Assembly (NCBI GenBank): GCA_947169885.1
Contig: CAMVRM010000001.1
Location: 62,001-126,000, forward strand
Direction: 5' to 3'
DNA length: 64,000 nt
From: an uncultured Ruminococcus sp.
GTDB taxonomy: Bacteria > Bacillota > Clostridia > Oscillospirales > Ruminococcaceae
Shown here: positions 8,628-17,370 of the stretch, one piece after another
Position numbering within the stretch: position 1 is the first letter of the stretch
Layout of the letters: the number at the start of each line of letters is the position of its first letter
Position numbers and translations under genes: made by a program
Notes under the pieces: model-generated
The model's database searches: none
Told to the model about the DNA's origin: nothing
What the model saw: the letters and a program-made list of their open reading frames with translations, nothing else

Positions 8628-8790
8628 TTATAGCAATACAAGGAAATATCGGCATAAAGATTTCGAGAGAAAATTTCACAGTGCAAGGAAAACGACCGCA
8701 GTTGGGCTGTCGCCCTGCAAGGGAGTTTGACGCAGCAATGTGGAATTTTATCCGAAAGATTTGTGTTGGTATTTTCTTGGATTGCTATAA
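8628..8790 (+). mobile_element. 163-bp MITE-like repeat, copy B
   Basis: Near-identical to copy A, with three differences by eye and the same TTATAGCAAT/ATTGCTATAA ends. Read on the plus strand it is open throughout in one frame that runs on into the small gene at 8831; that gene has its own ribosome site, so the fusion is probably not used. Confidence 0.75.
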
Positions 8791-8830
8791 AATGGATAAT
8801 GCTATTTTCCGAAAGGCAGGGGCAAAGAAA

Positions 8831-9028
8831 ATGGAGACAAAACAGACGTTACAGAACGATATTTCGGAAGAACTCATGCTTGAAGCACAGCGATATGCCG
8901 AAGAAAAGCTTTCGGAACTGAACGAAAAACGCCGCAAACGTGTAAGAACGCTCATAAGGGTCGGTATAATGCTCACAGTGACTTCTGCTGTTCTTATCTT
9001 TACCGCTGTGCAGATCGTTAATATGTAG
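8831..9028 (+). CDS. Small single-span membrane protein, unknown
   Basis: 65 residues. I chose the ATG at 8831 because AGGGG lies 8 nt before it; the frame is open much further upstream only because it runs through the inserted repeat. The first 40 residues are charged and helical (EELMLEAQRYAEEKLSEL), followed by KRRKRVRT and one hydrophobic helix VGIMLTVTSAVLIFTAVQIV at the C-terminus. It is therefore likely tail-anchored with the charged part in the cytoplasm. I do not recognise the family. The next genes are the metal operon, but 200 bp and a separate promoter lie between. Confidence 0.55.
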   Translation: METKQTLQNDISEELMLEAQRYAEEKLSELNEKRRKRVRTLIRVGIMLTVTSAVLIFTAVQIVNM

Positions 9029-9155
9029 CCGAGGACGTTTTGTGCTGTTTGGTTAGTATTCGCAAACTGAACAAAAAGCCGTTCCCGTTAGCAGGGGCAT
9101 ACTTGACATTTTAAACAAATATTACGAAAAAACGACTATTTTTGCAGGTTAGTTC

Positions 9156-9184
9156 TTGACAACCGTTTCTTGCAGTGCTATCAT
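9156..9184 (+). promoter_or_regulatory. Promoter of the metal-transport operon
   Basis: TTGACA, 17 bp, TATCAT. The dyad at 9193-9206 lies just downstream, where a repressor could block initiation. Confidence 0.6.
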
Positions 9185-9192
9185 AAAATAGG

Positions 9193-9206
9193 TTAGTTAT
9201 ATCTAA
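9193..9206. promoter_or_regulatory. Possible operator dyad TTAGTTATATCTAA
   Basis: An inverted repeat TTAG-N6-CTAA sits at the expected transcription start of the metal operon. A second GGTTAGTT half-site lies at 9148-9155 just before the -35 box. DtxR/MntR-type metal repressors bind TTAG-type dyads; the link is inference. Confidence 0.35.
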
Positions 9207-9236
9207 TCAAAGATTATATTGAAAGGATCGGTAATT

Positions 9237-9509
9237 ATGAATTTGGTAAAAATTGGTTTATTTGTAGGCGGAGTAGCATTCGGAACTGCCGGCTTGAAGC
9301 TGCTTTCCAGCCGTGAGGCTAAGAAGGTTTACGCTCACACTGCCGCTGCTGCTATGAGGGCCAAGGACTGCGTTATGAGCGACGTTACAAAGGTTCGTGA
9401 GGGCTGCGGAGACGTTGTTGCAGAAGCAAAAGAGATAAACCGCAAAAAGGACGAGAAATGTGAAGCCGAGTGCGTCATCATTGAAGACGAAAGCGGCGAC
9501 AAAGAATGA
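9237..9509 (+). CDS. DUF6110-like small protein of metal ATPase operon
   Basis: 90 residues. The ATG at 9237 is preceded by GAAAGGATC. The N-terminus LVKIGLFVGGVAFGTAGLKL is a hydrophobic segment, followed by SSREAKKVYAHTAAAAMRAK and a charged helical C-terminus. This pattern matches the DUF6110 family as I remember it: small proteins encoded next to heavy-metal P-type ATPases in gut Firmicutes. It ends in an ATGA overlap with the ATPase gene, so translation is coupled. The function is unproven; an accessory or metal-handling role at the membrane is plausible. Confidence 0.7.
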   Translation: MNLVKIGLFVGGVAFGTAGLKLLSSREAKKVYAHTAAAAMRAKDCVMSDVTKVREGCGDVVAEAKEINRKKDEKCEAECVIIEDESGDKE

Positions 9510-11605
9510 GATGCAGCATACTTCATGAATGTCAGGGGCGCATAAGAGTTCATGTTATGCAGCCGCATATGTCGCTGTATGAAGCGGATATGCTGGAGTA
9601 TTACCTGCGCTCAAAGCCCTTTGTGCGTTCGGTCAAGGTGTATGAGCGCACGGGCGATGCTGTCATAAACTACAAGGGCAGCAGGGCAGAGGTGATAACT
9701 GCACTCGCTAAGTTCTCTTACGCTGACAAAGCTGCACAGGCGCTCGTTCCCGAACATACCTGCCGTCAGCTTGACAGGGAGTTCGAGGACAAGCTGTTCA
9801 ATTCGATAGTAAAGCGCTTTGTAAAGAAGCTGCTGCCTGCGCCTGTGCGTTTCGCTCTGTCGGTCATAAACGCCGCAGGCTATGTGCGTGAAGCGCTCGC
9901 ATCGCTCAGAAAGGGCAAGCTGGAAGTGGCTGTGCTGGACGCATCTGCCATAACTGTTTCACTCGTAAGGGGCGACCAGAAGACAGCTTCTTCCGTTATG
10001 TTCATGCTGGGACTGGGCGAACTGCTCGAAGAATGGACACGCAAGCGCTCGGTGGACGAACTTGCAAGCGTGCTGTCTCTCGGCATAGACAAGGTATGGC
10101 TGCATAAGCCTGACGGTGATGTGCTTGTTTCGCTCAATGAGATAAACGCAGGAGATGAACTGGTAGTCCGCACGGGCAGCATGATACCGCTTGACGGCGT
10201 TGTGATCTCAGGCGAAGCGGCTGTCAATCAGTCGTCGCTCACGGGCGAGAGTCTGCCTGTCCACAAGAACGAGGGCAGCTACGTTTATGCGGGAACAGTT
10301 GTTGAGGACGGCAGTGTGATACTGCGTGTAGACAAAACATCGGGCAGCGGTAAGTATGACCGCATCGTTAAGATGATCGAAGAGTCGGAAAAGCTTAAAT
10401 CCGCAGCCGAGAGCCGTGCCTCAACGCTTGCAGACAAGCTTGTGCCTTACTGCTTCGGCGGAACGATACTTACCTATCTGCTGACGAAAAATATCGAGCG
10501 TGCAGTTTCGATACTCATGGTCGACTTCTCATGTGCGCTCAAACTTGCTATGCCTATCTCGTTCATAACTGCAATGCGTGAATGCGGCGAAAAGGGCATA
10601 ACCGTCAAGGGCGGCAAGTTCCTTGAAGCGATAGCCGATGCCGATACGATCGTGTTCGACAAGACGGGAACGCTGTCTCACTCAACGCCCCGTGTCGCTA
10701 AGGTGATACCCTTCGGCGGCAATGACGAGAGCGAGATGCTGCGGCTTGCGGCGTGTCTTGAAGAACATTATCCGCACTCTATCGCTAACGCTGTTGTTGA
10801 AGAAGCAAGGCAAAGAGGACTTGAACACGAGGAACGCCATTCGACTGTTGAATATGTTGTTGCACACGGAATTTCCAGCAATATTGACGGCAAAAAGGCA
10901 GTTATCGGGAGCTGCCATTTCGTGTTTGAGGACGAGTGCTGCACTGTTCCCGAGGAGGAGCAGGAGAAGTTTGAAACACTTCCCGATGAATATTCGCTGC
11001 TGTATTTAGCGGTCGGCGGTGAACTTTCGGCGGTAATATGTATCGAAGACCCTCTGCGTGAAGAAGCGAGGGAAGTCATCAGCAGTCTGCGTGATCTGGG
11101 TATCAAAAATCTTGTCATGATGACGGGAGACAGCGAGCGCACTGCGCGTTCTGTTGCAAAGGCAGTCGGCATTGACGATTTCCATTACGAAGTTCTTCCC
11201 GAAGACAAGGCAGCGTTCATAAAGGACGAGCATAAGTGCGGCAGAAAAGTCATAATGATAGGCGACGGCGTGAACGATTCGCCTGCGCTGTCAGAAGCTG
11301 ATGCAGGCATTGCAATAAGCTCGGGAGCGGCGATAGCAAAGGAGATAGCCGACATAACGATCTCTGCGGACGATCTGTTCTGCCTGCTGACCTTAAAGCG
11401 CATAAGCGACAGCCTGATGAAGCGCATCGACAGGAACTATCATGTTATAATCGGGTTCAATTCGGGTCTGATGCTCATGGGTGCGACTGGGCTTATAACG
11501 CCTACGCTGTCGGCACTGCTACATAATTCTTCCACGATACTTATTGCGGCATCGAGCATGAAAAACTATCTCGGGAGTGAGGAAGATGAACAAGACGATC
11601 ATTAA
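9506..11605 (+). CDS. Heavy-metal P1B-type ATPase
   Basis: 699 residues. The N-terminal ~90 residues resemble a degenerate metal-binding fold without CxxC. The core motifs are in order: TGES near residue 242, a membrane motif FSCALKLAMP near 341, the phosphorylated DKTGTL near 385, the P1B-specific HP pair in HYPHS near 421, and GDGVNDSP near 586. P1B ATPases export metal ions using ATP. The usual CPC of the sixth helix is FSC here, so one Cys remains and the Pro is lost; this argues against a classical copper pump and leaves the metal open (Mn, Fe or Zn). It overlaps its neighbours on both sides (4 bp upstream, 20 bp downstream), a tightly coupled operon. Confidence 0.88.
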   Translation: MRCSILHECQGRIRVHVMQPHMSLYEADMLEYYLRSKPFVRSVKVYERTGDAVINYKGSRAEVITALAKFSYADKAAQALVPEHTCRQLDREFEDKLFNSIVKRFVKKLLPAPVRFALSVINAAGYVREALASLRKGKLEVAVLDASAITVSLVRGDQKTASSVMFMLGLGELLEEWTRKRSVDELASVLSLGIDKVWLHKPDGDVLVSLNEINAGDELVVRTGSMIPLDGVVISGEAAVNQSSLTGESLPVHKNEGSYVYAGTVVEDGSVILRVDKTSGSGKYDRIVKMIEESEKLKSAAESRASTLADKLVPYCFGGTILTYLLTKNIERAVSILMVDFSCALKLAMPISFITAMRECGEKGITVKGGKFLEAIADADTIVFDKTGTLSHSTPRVAKVIPFGGNDESEMLRLAACLEEHYPHSIANAVVEEARQRGLEHEERHSTVEYVVAHGISSNIDGKKAVIGSCHFVFEDECCTVPEEEQEKFETLPDEYSLLYLAVGGELSAVICIEDPLREEAREVISSLRDLGIKNLVMMTGDSERTARSVAKAVGIDDFHYEVLPEDKAAFIKDEHKCGRKVIMIGDGVNDSPALSEADAGIAISSGAAIAKEIADITISADDLFCLLTLKRISDSLMKRIDRNYHVIIGFNSGLMLMGATGLITPTLSALLHNSSTILIAASSMKNYLGSEEDEQDDH

Positions 11606-11834
11606 GATAGACGGCATGATGTGTTCCATGTGCGAGTCACACGTCAATGATGCCATAAGGAGCAAGCTTTCGGTGAATAAGGTCACATCGTCACACAAAA
11701 AGGGCGAGACTGTCGTGATCTCGGACGAGGCGCTGACGGCACAGCAGATCGAAGCGGCGCTTGACGGTTCGGGATACAAAGTCCTGAGCGTTGACTCACA
11801 GCCGTATGAGAAAAAAGGCTTGTTCGGAAGATAA
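11586..11834 (+). CDS. HMA-domain metallochaperone-like protein
   Basis: 82 residues. It is one heavy-metal-associated domain with the metal motif GMMCSMCESHV (CxxC), followed by the usual beta-alpha pattern and KVLSVDSQPYEKKG at the end. The ATG at 11586 is 8 nt after GGGAG and lies 20 bp inside the ATPase gene. HMA proteins deliver or sense soft metal ions. Since the ATPase lacks its own CxxC domain, this protein may supply it in trans (inference). A terminator follows. Confidence 0.82.
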   Translation: MNKTIIKIDGMMCSMCESHVNDAIRSKLSVNKVTSSHKKGETVVISDEALTAQQIEAALDGSGYKVLSVDSQPYEKKGLFGR

Positions 11835-11855
11835 AAACACACAAGAAATATCTGG

Positions 11856-11902
11856 AAATTCTGCCGCAGATGCCGAAAGTGCGCCTGTCGGCAGAATTTT
11901 TT
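11856..11902 (+). terminator. Terminator of metal operon
   Basis: An 11-bp stem AAATTCTGCCG/CGGCAGAATTT with a long loop, running into TTTTTT. Confidence 0.8.
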
Positions 11903-11938
11903 CAGATGTATCGAAAATGTATTTTTTTTAATTAATAC

Positions 11939-11967
11939 TTGACAAAATGATTTCAATGTGATATAAT
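11939..11967 (+). promoter_or_regulatory. rnpB promoter
   Basis: Consensus TTGACA, 17 bp, TATAAT, ending 8 bp before the first base of the RNA. Confidence 0.85.
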
Positions 11968-11975
11968 AATAATCA

Positions 11976-12320
11976 GCGAGTTGGCTGTACGGCAGCGGCG
12001 TGCATAATGTGCGCTGAGGAAAGTCCGAGCATCGCAGAGCAGGGTAGTTGATAACGTCAACCGAGGGTGACCTCCGAGCTAGTGCAACAGAGATATACCG
12101 CCTTAGTAATAAGGTAAGGGTGGAAAGGCGAGGTAAGAGCTCACCGGGGTGTCAGTGATGACACTGCCATGTAAACCTTACCCGATGCAACGCCAATGGC
12201 AGTGATATGTTCAATGGCTGCTCGTCAGAACATACATTGTAGGCGGCTGGAGCTGTGCGGCAACGTGCAGCCAAGATAGATTGCCGTACTCGACAAAACT
12301 CGGCTTATAGGTCGGCTCGC
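11976..12320 (+). ncRNA. rnpB: RNase P RNA
   Basis: About 345 nt. The diagnostic conserved elements are present: GAGGAAAGTCCGAGC near the 5' end, a central GAGCTCACCGG, and the 3' AAACTCGGCTTATAGGTCGG. The terminal GCGAG (11976) pairs with CTCGC (to 12320) as stem P1. It is the catalytic RNA that trims tRNA 5' ends. Confidence 0.95.
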
Positions 12321-12475
12321 ATTTATTATATGGTATCAATACGGTTTTGTAGAAAGCATTTTTGGAGGCAGCTGCTTTTAACAAACGCATTTGGTATATA
12401 TAAATAAATAATTGTCAAAAATGTTGAATTTTAGTGTGCAAATATACAAAAATAAACGTTTTCGATTTGAAACTA

Positions 12476-12504
12476 TTGCATTAATTTGATTTGTGTGCTA
12501 AAAT
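12476..12504 (+). promoter_or_regulatory. Promoter for secreted protein/sortase operon
   Basis: TTGCAT, 17 bp, TAAAAT. The motif AAAATAAACGT occurs twice nearby, at about 12449 and 12501. Confidence 0.5.
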
Positions 12505-12539
12505 AAACGTATCAAAGAATTTTTTGGGAGGAAAATACT

Positions 12540-13139
12540 ATGAAATTCATTAAGGTTATATCTGCTTCGGTAGCTGCTGCTGCACTTGCTGCTTCCATGA
12601 GCGTAGTTGCCTCTGCTGCTACATGGGAAGACGCTGTTCAGGCTGCAAAGGATGGCGGCGTACAGGCTCACAACGTTCAGGAACTTTCCAACTTCTTAGA
12701 GCCTAATAAGGACAAGTTTACTTCTGCTCAGTACGACGACATGATCGCAACTCTGAAGAGCGTATCTGACAAGTATGTTGCTCCTAACGCTACTAAGCTT
12801 TACAACAAGACACCTGCTGAACTGACTGAGGACGAGAAGATCAAGGTCGGCAGAGAACTGACTGAGGCTGAGAAGCAGGAGATCATCAAGACCCTGAAGG
12901 ATCTCGGCGCTAAGTACAACGTTGAAGTAACTGTTACTCAGGCTAACAAGTCCACTTACAACGTTTCCGCTAAGATGAAGGACGCTGCCGGCACTCAGAC
13001 CACTACTACAAGTGCTGTTGCTAACACAGGTAACGAGACTGCTGAGTCCACAACAGGCGCTCCTGTTGCATTCGCAGGCGTTGCACTCGTTCTTGCTGCT
13101 ACCGGTGCTGTTATCGTTTCCAGAAAGAACAGAGCATAA
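12540..13139 (+). CDS. Secreted protein with C-terminal membrane anchor, likely sortase substrate
   Basis: 199 residues. There is a Sec signal peptide (residues ~1-27, cleavage after ASA). Helical charged segments follow (ELTEDEKIKVGRELTEAEKQ), then a Thr-rich linker, the stretch TTGAPVAFAGVALVLA, and a short basic tail SRKNRA. That ending has the layout of a cell-wall sorting signal: xxTG-like motif, hydrophobic span, positive tail. The motif reads ESTTGAP rather than LPXTG or NPQTN. The next gene, 37 bp on, is a sortase, which supports the assignment. The mature function is unknown. The ribosome site TGGGAGG is strong and codon use suggests high expression. Confidence 0.7.
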   Translation: MKFIKVISASVAAAALAASMSVVASAATWEDAVQAAKDGGVQAHNVQELSNFLEPNKDKFTSAQYDDMIATLKSVSDKYVAPNATKLYNKTPAELTEDEKIKVGRELTEAEKQEIIKTLKDLGAKYNVEVTVTQANKSTYNVSAKMKDAAGTQTTTTSAVANTGNETAESTTGAPVAFAGVALVLAATGAVIVSRKNRA

Positions 13140-13176
13140 GTTTATACTTAACAACTGAACAATTCGGAGTGGTGAT

Positions 13177-13920
13177 ATGAAAAGAACTTCTGCAAAGCAT
13201 AATGCAGAAGTGCGTCATCAGAAACATTCTTCGTCGAACAAGGTGTTGAGGGCATTCACTTTTGTCCTCACACCTTTTTTGATATTGGTGATAGTGCTGA
13301 GTTCGCTTGTCCTTGCACTCTCTAAACCTTACGCACAGTTAAAGCCTTATACAAATCTTGTCTTTGACGTGAGCGCTAAGGAAGCGGAGAGCAAGAGCGT
13401 GCGCACTCTCAACAAATACCGTGATGATGATGCACCTTTGCAGATAAAAGAGATACAAGACGATGAGACTAACGAAACTCACACAATGGTCTATCCCTAT
13501 TACGGCGATTATTACGCCTCGATAACCTGCGAAAACGCAGGCATGAACAACATCAAGGTTTACAGCGGCACGACTGAGGACGTTCTTACATGGGGCGCAG
13601 GCTGGTATAACGGCTCTGTCTATATCGGCCATGTTGGTAATGTTGTTATCGCAGGTCACAACCACACGTCATTCTACCGTTTGCCTAACTGCAAGATAGG
13701 CGACATCGTGACCCTCGACACCTCATACTGCAAGCTTACTTACATCGTGTCTGACATCGAAGTGTTCCACGAGACTGACTTGACTTACATCAGACCGTCC
13801 GACAGAGACATTCTCACGATGTACACCTGCTGGAACAACGGCAGACTCGGCATGAGCGAATATCGCCTTGCCGTTATCTGCGACTGCGTTGAGCGTGAAT
13901 GGAAAGAGGTGAAGGAATGA
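13177..13920 (+). CDS. Class D-like sortase
   Basis: 247 residues. One N-terminal membrane helix lies near residues 25-50. The catalytic set is visible: GHNHT (His near 161), TMYTCWNNG (Cys near 218) and a downstream Arg in MSEYRL. Sortases cut a sorting motif and join the protein to the wall or to another protein. The gene lies between a putative substrate and a membrane protein, overlapping the latter as ATGA, so the three form a unit. Class D is suggested by the short spacing and the TxTC motif, but class B or E is not excluded. Confidence 0.8.
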   Translation: MKRTSAKHNAEVRHQKHSSSNKVLRAFTFVLTPFLILVIVLSSLVLALSKPYAQLKPYTNLVFDVSAKEAESKSVRTLNKYRDDDAPLQIKEIQDDETNETHTMVYPYYGDYYASITCENAGMNNIKVYSGTTEDVLTWGAGWYNGSVYIGHVGNVVIAGHNHTSFYRLPNCKIGDIVTLDTSYCKLTYIVSDIEVFHETDLTYIRPSDRDILTMYTCWNNGRLGMSEYRLAVICDCVEREWKEVKE

Positions 13921-14852
13921 AGCGCCTTTACCACTATCCGCTCATGCTGCTGCTGACGGTGCTTGAAGTGCTGTCGCTTATCGGCTTTGAGTGTTCGTAT
14001 TTTGCACAGAACGTGCTGTTCAAGCCCGACATCTACACTGCGGCGATCTCTGACGAGAAGATAGGTCAGGTCATCTATGACGATCTGTGCGAATATTTCA
14101 CACAGTTCTCCATGCCGACAGGTATCCCTGCTGAGGTGTTCACCGATGCTCTTGATGTGAATTATCTTGAACAGTGCGCAAAAAATACTATCTCCGACTC
14201 GCTGGCATACCTCACAAATCCTAACGCCACCAAGCCGAAGATACAGTATGATTTCACGTCCCTCGACAACAGCATAACTACTTACATCGAGACTTACTCC
14301 GATGAAAACGGCATTGAGCGTGACGATGAATACCAGAAACTGCTCGACAACACGATCAAGACTTCGCACGAACAGATAATCACGAAACTTGACGTTCTGC
14401 TGCTTTGTCAATTTGCAGATTCGTCACTCGCTCCAAAACTTCACCAGTACTCGGGCTATATCAACTTTGCAGTACTTTGCACGGGAGCGGCTTCTATCTT
14501 CTTTCTGCTTGTCATGATAATCGCAGACATCAAGCACCCGAGAGACCTGCCCTATTGGGTCGGCACTATCCTCATGTGCAGTGCTGTGACTATCCTTATC
14601 CCTACGATCTATCTGAAAAAGATCAATTATTTCGACTCTTTCATAATAAGGAATATGCACATTTATCAGACGGTCACGGGGCTTTTCCGCAGACTGCTCG
14701 ATAATGTCATAAACTTTCAGTTCATTACGCTGCTTATCGGCTGCTGCTTTATCATTCTGACGATCATCATTCACCTTTTCTACGTAAGAAGCGTTAGAAA
14801 GAAAGCCGCTGCAAGATATGATTATGACGAAAACGAGGAATCTTACAACTAA
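13917..14852 (+). CDS. Membrane protein of sortase operon, unknown
   Basis: 311 residues. ATG overlaps the sortase stop, and GAGGTGAAGGA precedes it. One N-terminal helix, YHYPLMLLLTVLEVLSLIGF, is followed by an acidic external domain of about 165 residues and then three helices (near AVLCTGAASIFFLLVMIIAD, WVGTILMCSAVTILIPTI and FITLLIGCCFIILTIIIHLF). The tail is charged (RKKAAARYDYDENEES). I recognise no family. Co-translation with the sortase suggests a partner in wall anchoring or assembly of the secreted protein at 12540 (inference). A terminator closes the operon. Confidence 0.65.
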   Translation: MKRLYHYPLMLLLTVLEVLSLIGFECSYFAQNVLFKPDIYTAAISDEKIGQVIYDDLCEYFTQFSMPTGIPAEVFTDALDVNYLEQCAKNTISDSLAYLTNPNATKPKIQYDFTSLDNSITTYIETYSDENGIERDDEYQKLLDNTIKTSHEQIITKLDVLLLCQFADSSLAPKLHQYSGYINFAVLCTGAASIFFLLVMIIADIKHPRDLPYWVGTILMCSAVTILIPTIYLKKINYFDSFIIRNMHIYQTVTGLFRRLLDNVINFQFITLLIGCCFIILTIIIHLFYVRSVRKKAAARYDYDENEESYN

Positions 14853-14868
14853 GTTTGTACAAACTACG

Positions 14869-14898
14869 GCACAGCAGAGAACAACTGCTGTGCTTTTT
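14869..14898 (+). terminator. Terminator of sortase operon
   Basis: GCACAGCAG/CTGCTGTGC stem with loop AGAACAA, then five T. Confidence 0.85.
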
Positions 14899-14930
14899 GT
14901 CACACTCAAATGAAAATACTGTGAAAACTA

Positions 14931-14959
14931 TTGAAATAGCGCCAAAAAAAGTGTATAAT
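14931..14959 (+). promoter_or_regulatory. Promoter for ClpE-like gene
   Basis: TTGAAA, 17 bp, TATAAT. Confidence 0.7.
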
Positions 14960-14979
14960 ATTCTTATGTGAATATTATG

Positions 14980-15001
14980 ATCAAGAGTTAACTACTTTGA
15001 T
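14980..15001. promoter_or_regulatory. Palindrome in the ClpE-like leader
   Basis: Arms ATCAAG and CTTTGAT flank AGTTAACT, a near-perfect 22-bp dyad centred about 25 bp after the expected start site. It could be a stress-repressor operator. It does not match the CtsR heptad or CIRCE as I know them. Confidence 0.35.
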
Positions 15002-15030
15002 AAATTATATAAGGAAAAGAGGGAATAGCA

Positions 15031-17367
15031 ATGTTAATGTGTACAAATTGCGGTAAAAGACCTGCGGTAGTGTTCATCTCGCAAATGAACCAGTCGGGCG
15101 GAACTCCGTCTGACGGCGGCAGCAAAAGGCTCTGCATCGTCTGCGCAAAAGAGGCAGGCATCCCGCAGGTGGACGAATATATCAAGAGAATGGGTCTGAC
15201 CGATGAGGACATTGAGGAAATGAGCAATCTTTCCGCCGATCTTTTTGATGACGGTGAATCATTCGAGCAGGGCGGTTCAAGCACCATGCCTGAGCTGTTC
15301 AGTAACCTTATGGGAAATGTTGAGAAAATGCTGGGCGGCTTGAAAAAGTCCGATGACAGCGAGATAAAGGCTGAACTTGCGGACGATGAACCGTCAGGCA
15401 AGAGCAGGACCGAAAAGACGGACAAGAAGAATCCACGTCAGCAGAAGCGTGAGATGAAGCTGAAATATCTCGGCACTTACTGCACGAATCTTTCTGAAAA
15501 GGCTGAGAACGGCGAACTTGACCCCGTTATCGGCAGAGAACGTGAGATCGACAGAGTTATCCAGATACTTTCACGCCGTCAGAAGAACAACCCCTGCCTT
15601 ATCGGTGAACCGGGTGTCGGCAAGACGGCTATCGCTGAGGGCATCGCTCAGAAGATAAGCAGCGGTGAAGTGCCTTTCGACCTGAGAGATAAGAAAGTTT
15701 ATCTGCTCGACATGGCGGCACTCGTTGCAGGAACACAGTTCCGCGGACAGTTCGAGAGCCGCTGCAAGGGTCTTATCGACGAGGTAAAGAAGCTTGGAAA
15801 TGTGATACTTTTCATTGATGAAGTTCACTCGATAGTCGGCACGGGAGACTCTGAGGGCAGCATGAACGCCTCGAATATCTTAAAGCCTGCGCTGTCGAGA
15901 GGTGAAGTTCAGGTGATCGGTGCGACTACTTTCAAGGAGTACCGTAAGTATATCGAAAAGGACGCAGCGCTTGAACGCCGTTTCCAGCCTGTTACCGTTA
16001 AAGAACCGACTGTTGCGGACACTGTTCTCATGCTGGACGGCATCAAGAAGTATTACGAGGAACACCACAGCATCAAAGTTCCCGAGAATATCGCCCGTGA
16101 GTGTGCAATTCTTTCCGAGAGATATATAACTGATCGTTTTCTGCCTGACAAGGCTATCGACCTGCTTGACGAAGCTTGCGCTTATGCGGCTATCAGAAGC
16201 AAGGCTATCGAGGGCTATAAGCAGTCGGCGTCCGATTACGTTGACGCAGAGGGCAAGCTGACCGAGCTGGAGGGCAGCGACACTCCCGATTACGAAAAGA
16301 TCGGCGAGCAGAAAATGCTTGTGCTTTCTATAAAGGAACAAATGGATAAGTTCAAGGAAGAAGCAGACGCAGCAGAAGTAACCGAGTCGGATCTTGCGCA
16401 CGTTATCGAGGTATGGACGGGTATCCCTGCCAACAAGATCGAGGAAACGGAGTATTCTAAGATACGTCAGCTCCCGAAGGCGCTCTCAGACCGTGTTATC
16501 GGTCAGGACAAGGCTGTTTCGGCGGTTTGTGCGGCTGTCAGAAGAAGCAGAGTACACCTTTCTAAGCGCATAAGACCTGCATCGTTCATTTTTGTAGGTC
16601 CTACGGGTGTCGGCAAGACGGAACTTGTCAAGGTGCTGGGCGAAACGCTCTTTGACGAGAACGAGCCGCTTATAAGAGTTGATATGTCGGAGTATATGGA
16701 GCGACACAGCGTTTCAAAGCTTATCGGTTCGCCTCCCGGATATGTGGGCTTTGACGAGGCAGGACAGCTGACCGAGAAGATACGCCGCAGACCATACAGC
16801 GTGGTGCTGTTCGATGAGATCGAAAAGGCGCACCCCGATGTTATGAATATTCTCCTGCAAATTCTGGACGAGGGCGAGATACACGATGCACAGGGCAGAC
16901 TTGTAAGTTTCAAGAATACTGTTATCGTTATGACCTCGAATGCAGGCTCGACTGACAGAGACACAGGCGTTGGCTTCAACAAGACTGATGCGGAAGTTAG
17001 CAAGGAGAGAGCGATGAAAGCACTCGGAGAGTTCCTGCGCCCCGAATTTCTGGGACGTATCGACGAGGTAGTTGTGTTCTCACCGCTTACCGAAGAGGAT
17101 TACGCAAAGATCGCAGGGCTGATGCTGGGAGAGATGAAAGAAGCGCTGGAGGAACACGCTATCACCACGGGCTGGAGCGATGAAGCGCTGGCGACTATCG
17201 CTCACAAGGCTTACGGTCACAAGCTTGGCGGCAGAGACATTCGCAGAGTTATCCGCACCGAGATCGAGGATAAGCTGAGCGAGATGATCGTTGAAAAGGG
17301 CGAGGGCGCTGTCAGCATGGTATTTATCGGTGCTGACAACGGCGAACTGACCATTAAGGCTGAGTAA
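15031..17367 (+). CDS. clpE: ClpE-like Clp/Hsp100 ATPase with N-terminal zinc finger
   Basis: 778 residues. The N-terminus carries a zinc finger (CTNCGK at 4-9 and CIVCAK near 35-40) in place of the Clp N-terminal repeats, as in ClpE. Two AAA+ modules follow: Walker A GEPGVGKT near 192 with Walker B ILFIDEVHS near 265, and GPTGVGKT near 523 with VLFDEIEKA near 595. A short coiled-coil middle region lies around 410-450. The loop GVGF near 648 resembles the ClpP-contacting tripeptide, so the protein likely unfolds proteins for ClpP. The symbol rests on the zinc finger and domain order. The next gene starts 3 bp after the stop, so a transcript may continue into the two-component genes. Confidence 0.82.
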   Translation: MLMCTNCGKRPAVVFISQMNQSGGTPSDGGSKRLCIVCAKEAGIPQVDEYIKRMGLTDEDIEEMSNLSADLFDDGESFEQGGSSTMPELFSNLMGNVEKMLGGLKKSDDSEIKAELADDEPSGKSRTEKTDKKNPRQQKREMKLKYLGTYCTNLSEKAENGELDPVIGREREIDRVIQILSRRQKNNPCLIGEPGVGKTAIAEGIAQKISSGEVPFDLRDKKVYLLDMAALVAGTQFRGQFESRCKGLIDEVKKLGNVILFIDEVHSIVGTGDSEGSMNASNILKPALSRGEVQVIGATTFKEYRKYIEKDAALERRFQPVTVKEPTVADTVLMLDGIKKYYEEHHSIKVPENIARECAILSERYITDRFLPDKAIDLLDEACAYAAIRSKAIEGYKQSASDYVDAEGKLTELEGSDTPDYEKIGEQKMLVLSIKEQMDKFKEEADAAEVTESDLAHVIEVWTGIPANKIEETEYSKIRQLPKALSDRVIGQDKAVSAVCAAVRRSRVHLSKRIRPASFIFVGPTGVGKTELVKVLGETLFDENEPLIRVDMSEYMERHSVSKLIGSPPGYVGFDEAGQLTEKIRRRPYSVVLFDEIEKAHPDVMNILLQILDEGEIHDAQGRLVSFKNTVIVMTSNAGSTDRDTGVGFNKTDAEVSKERAMKALGEFLRPEFLGRIDEVVVFSPLTEEDYAKIAGLMLGEMKEALEEHAITTGWSDEALATIAHKAYGHKLGGRDIRRVIRTEIEDKLSEMIVEKGEGAVSMVFIGADNGELTIKAE

Positions 17368-17370
17368 AAA

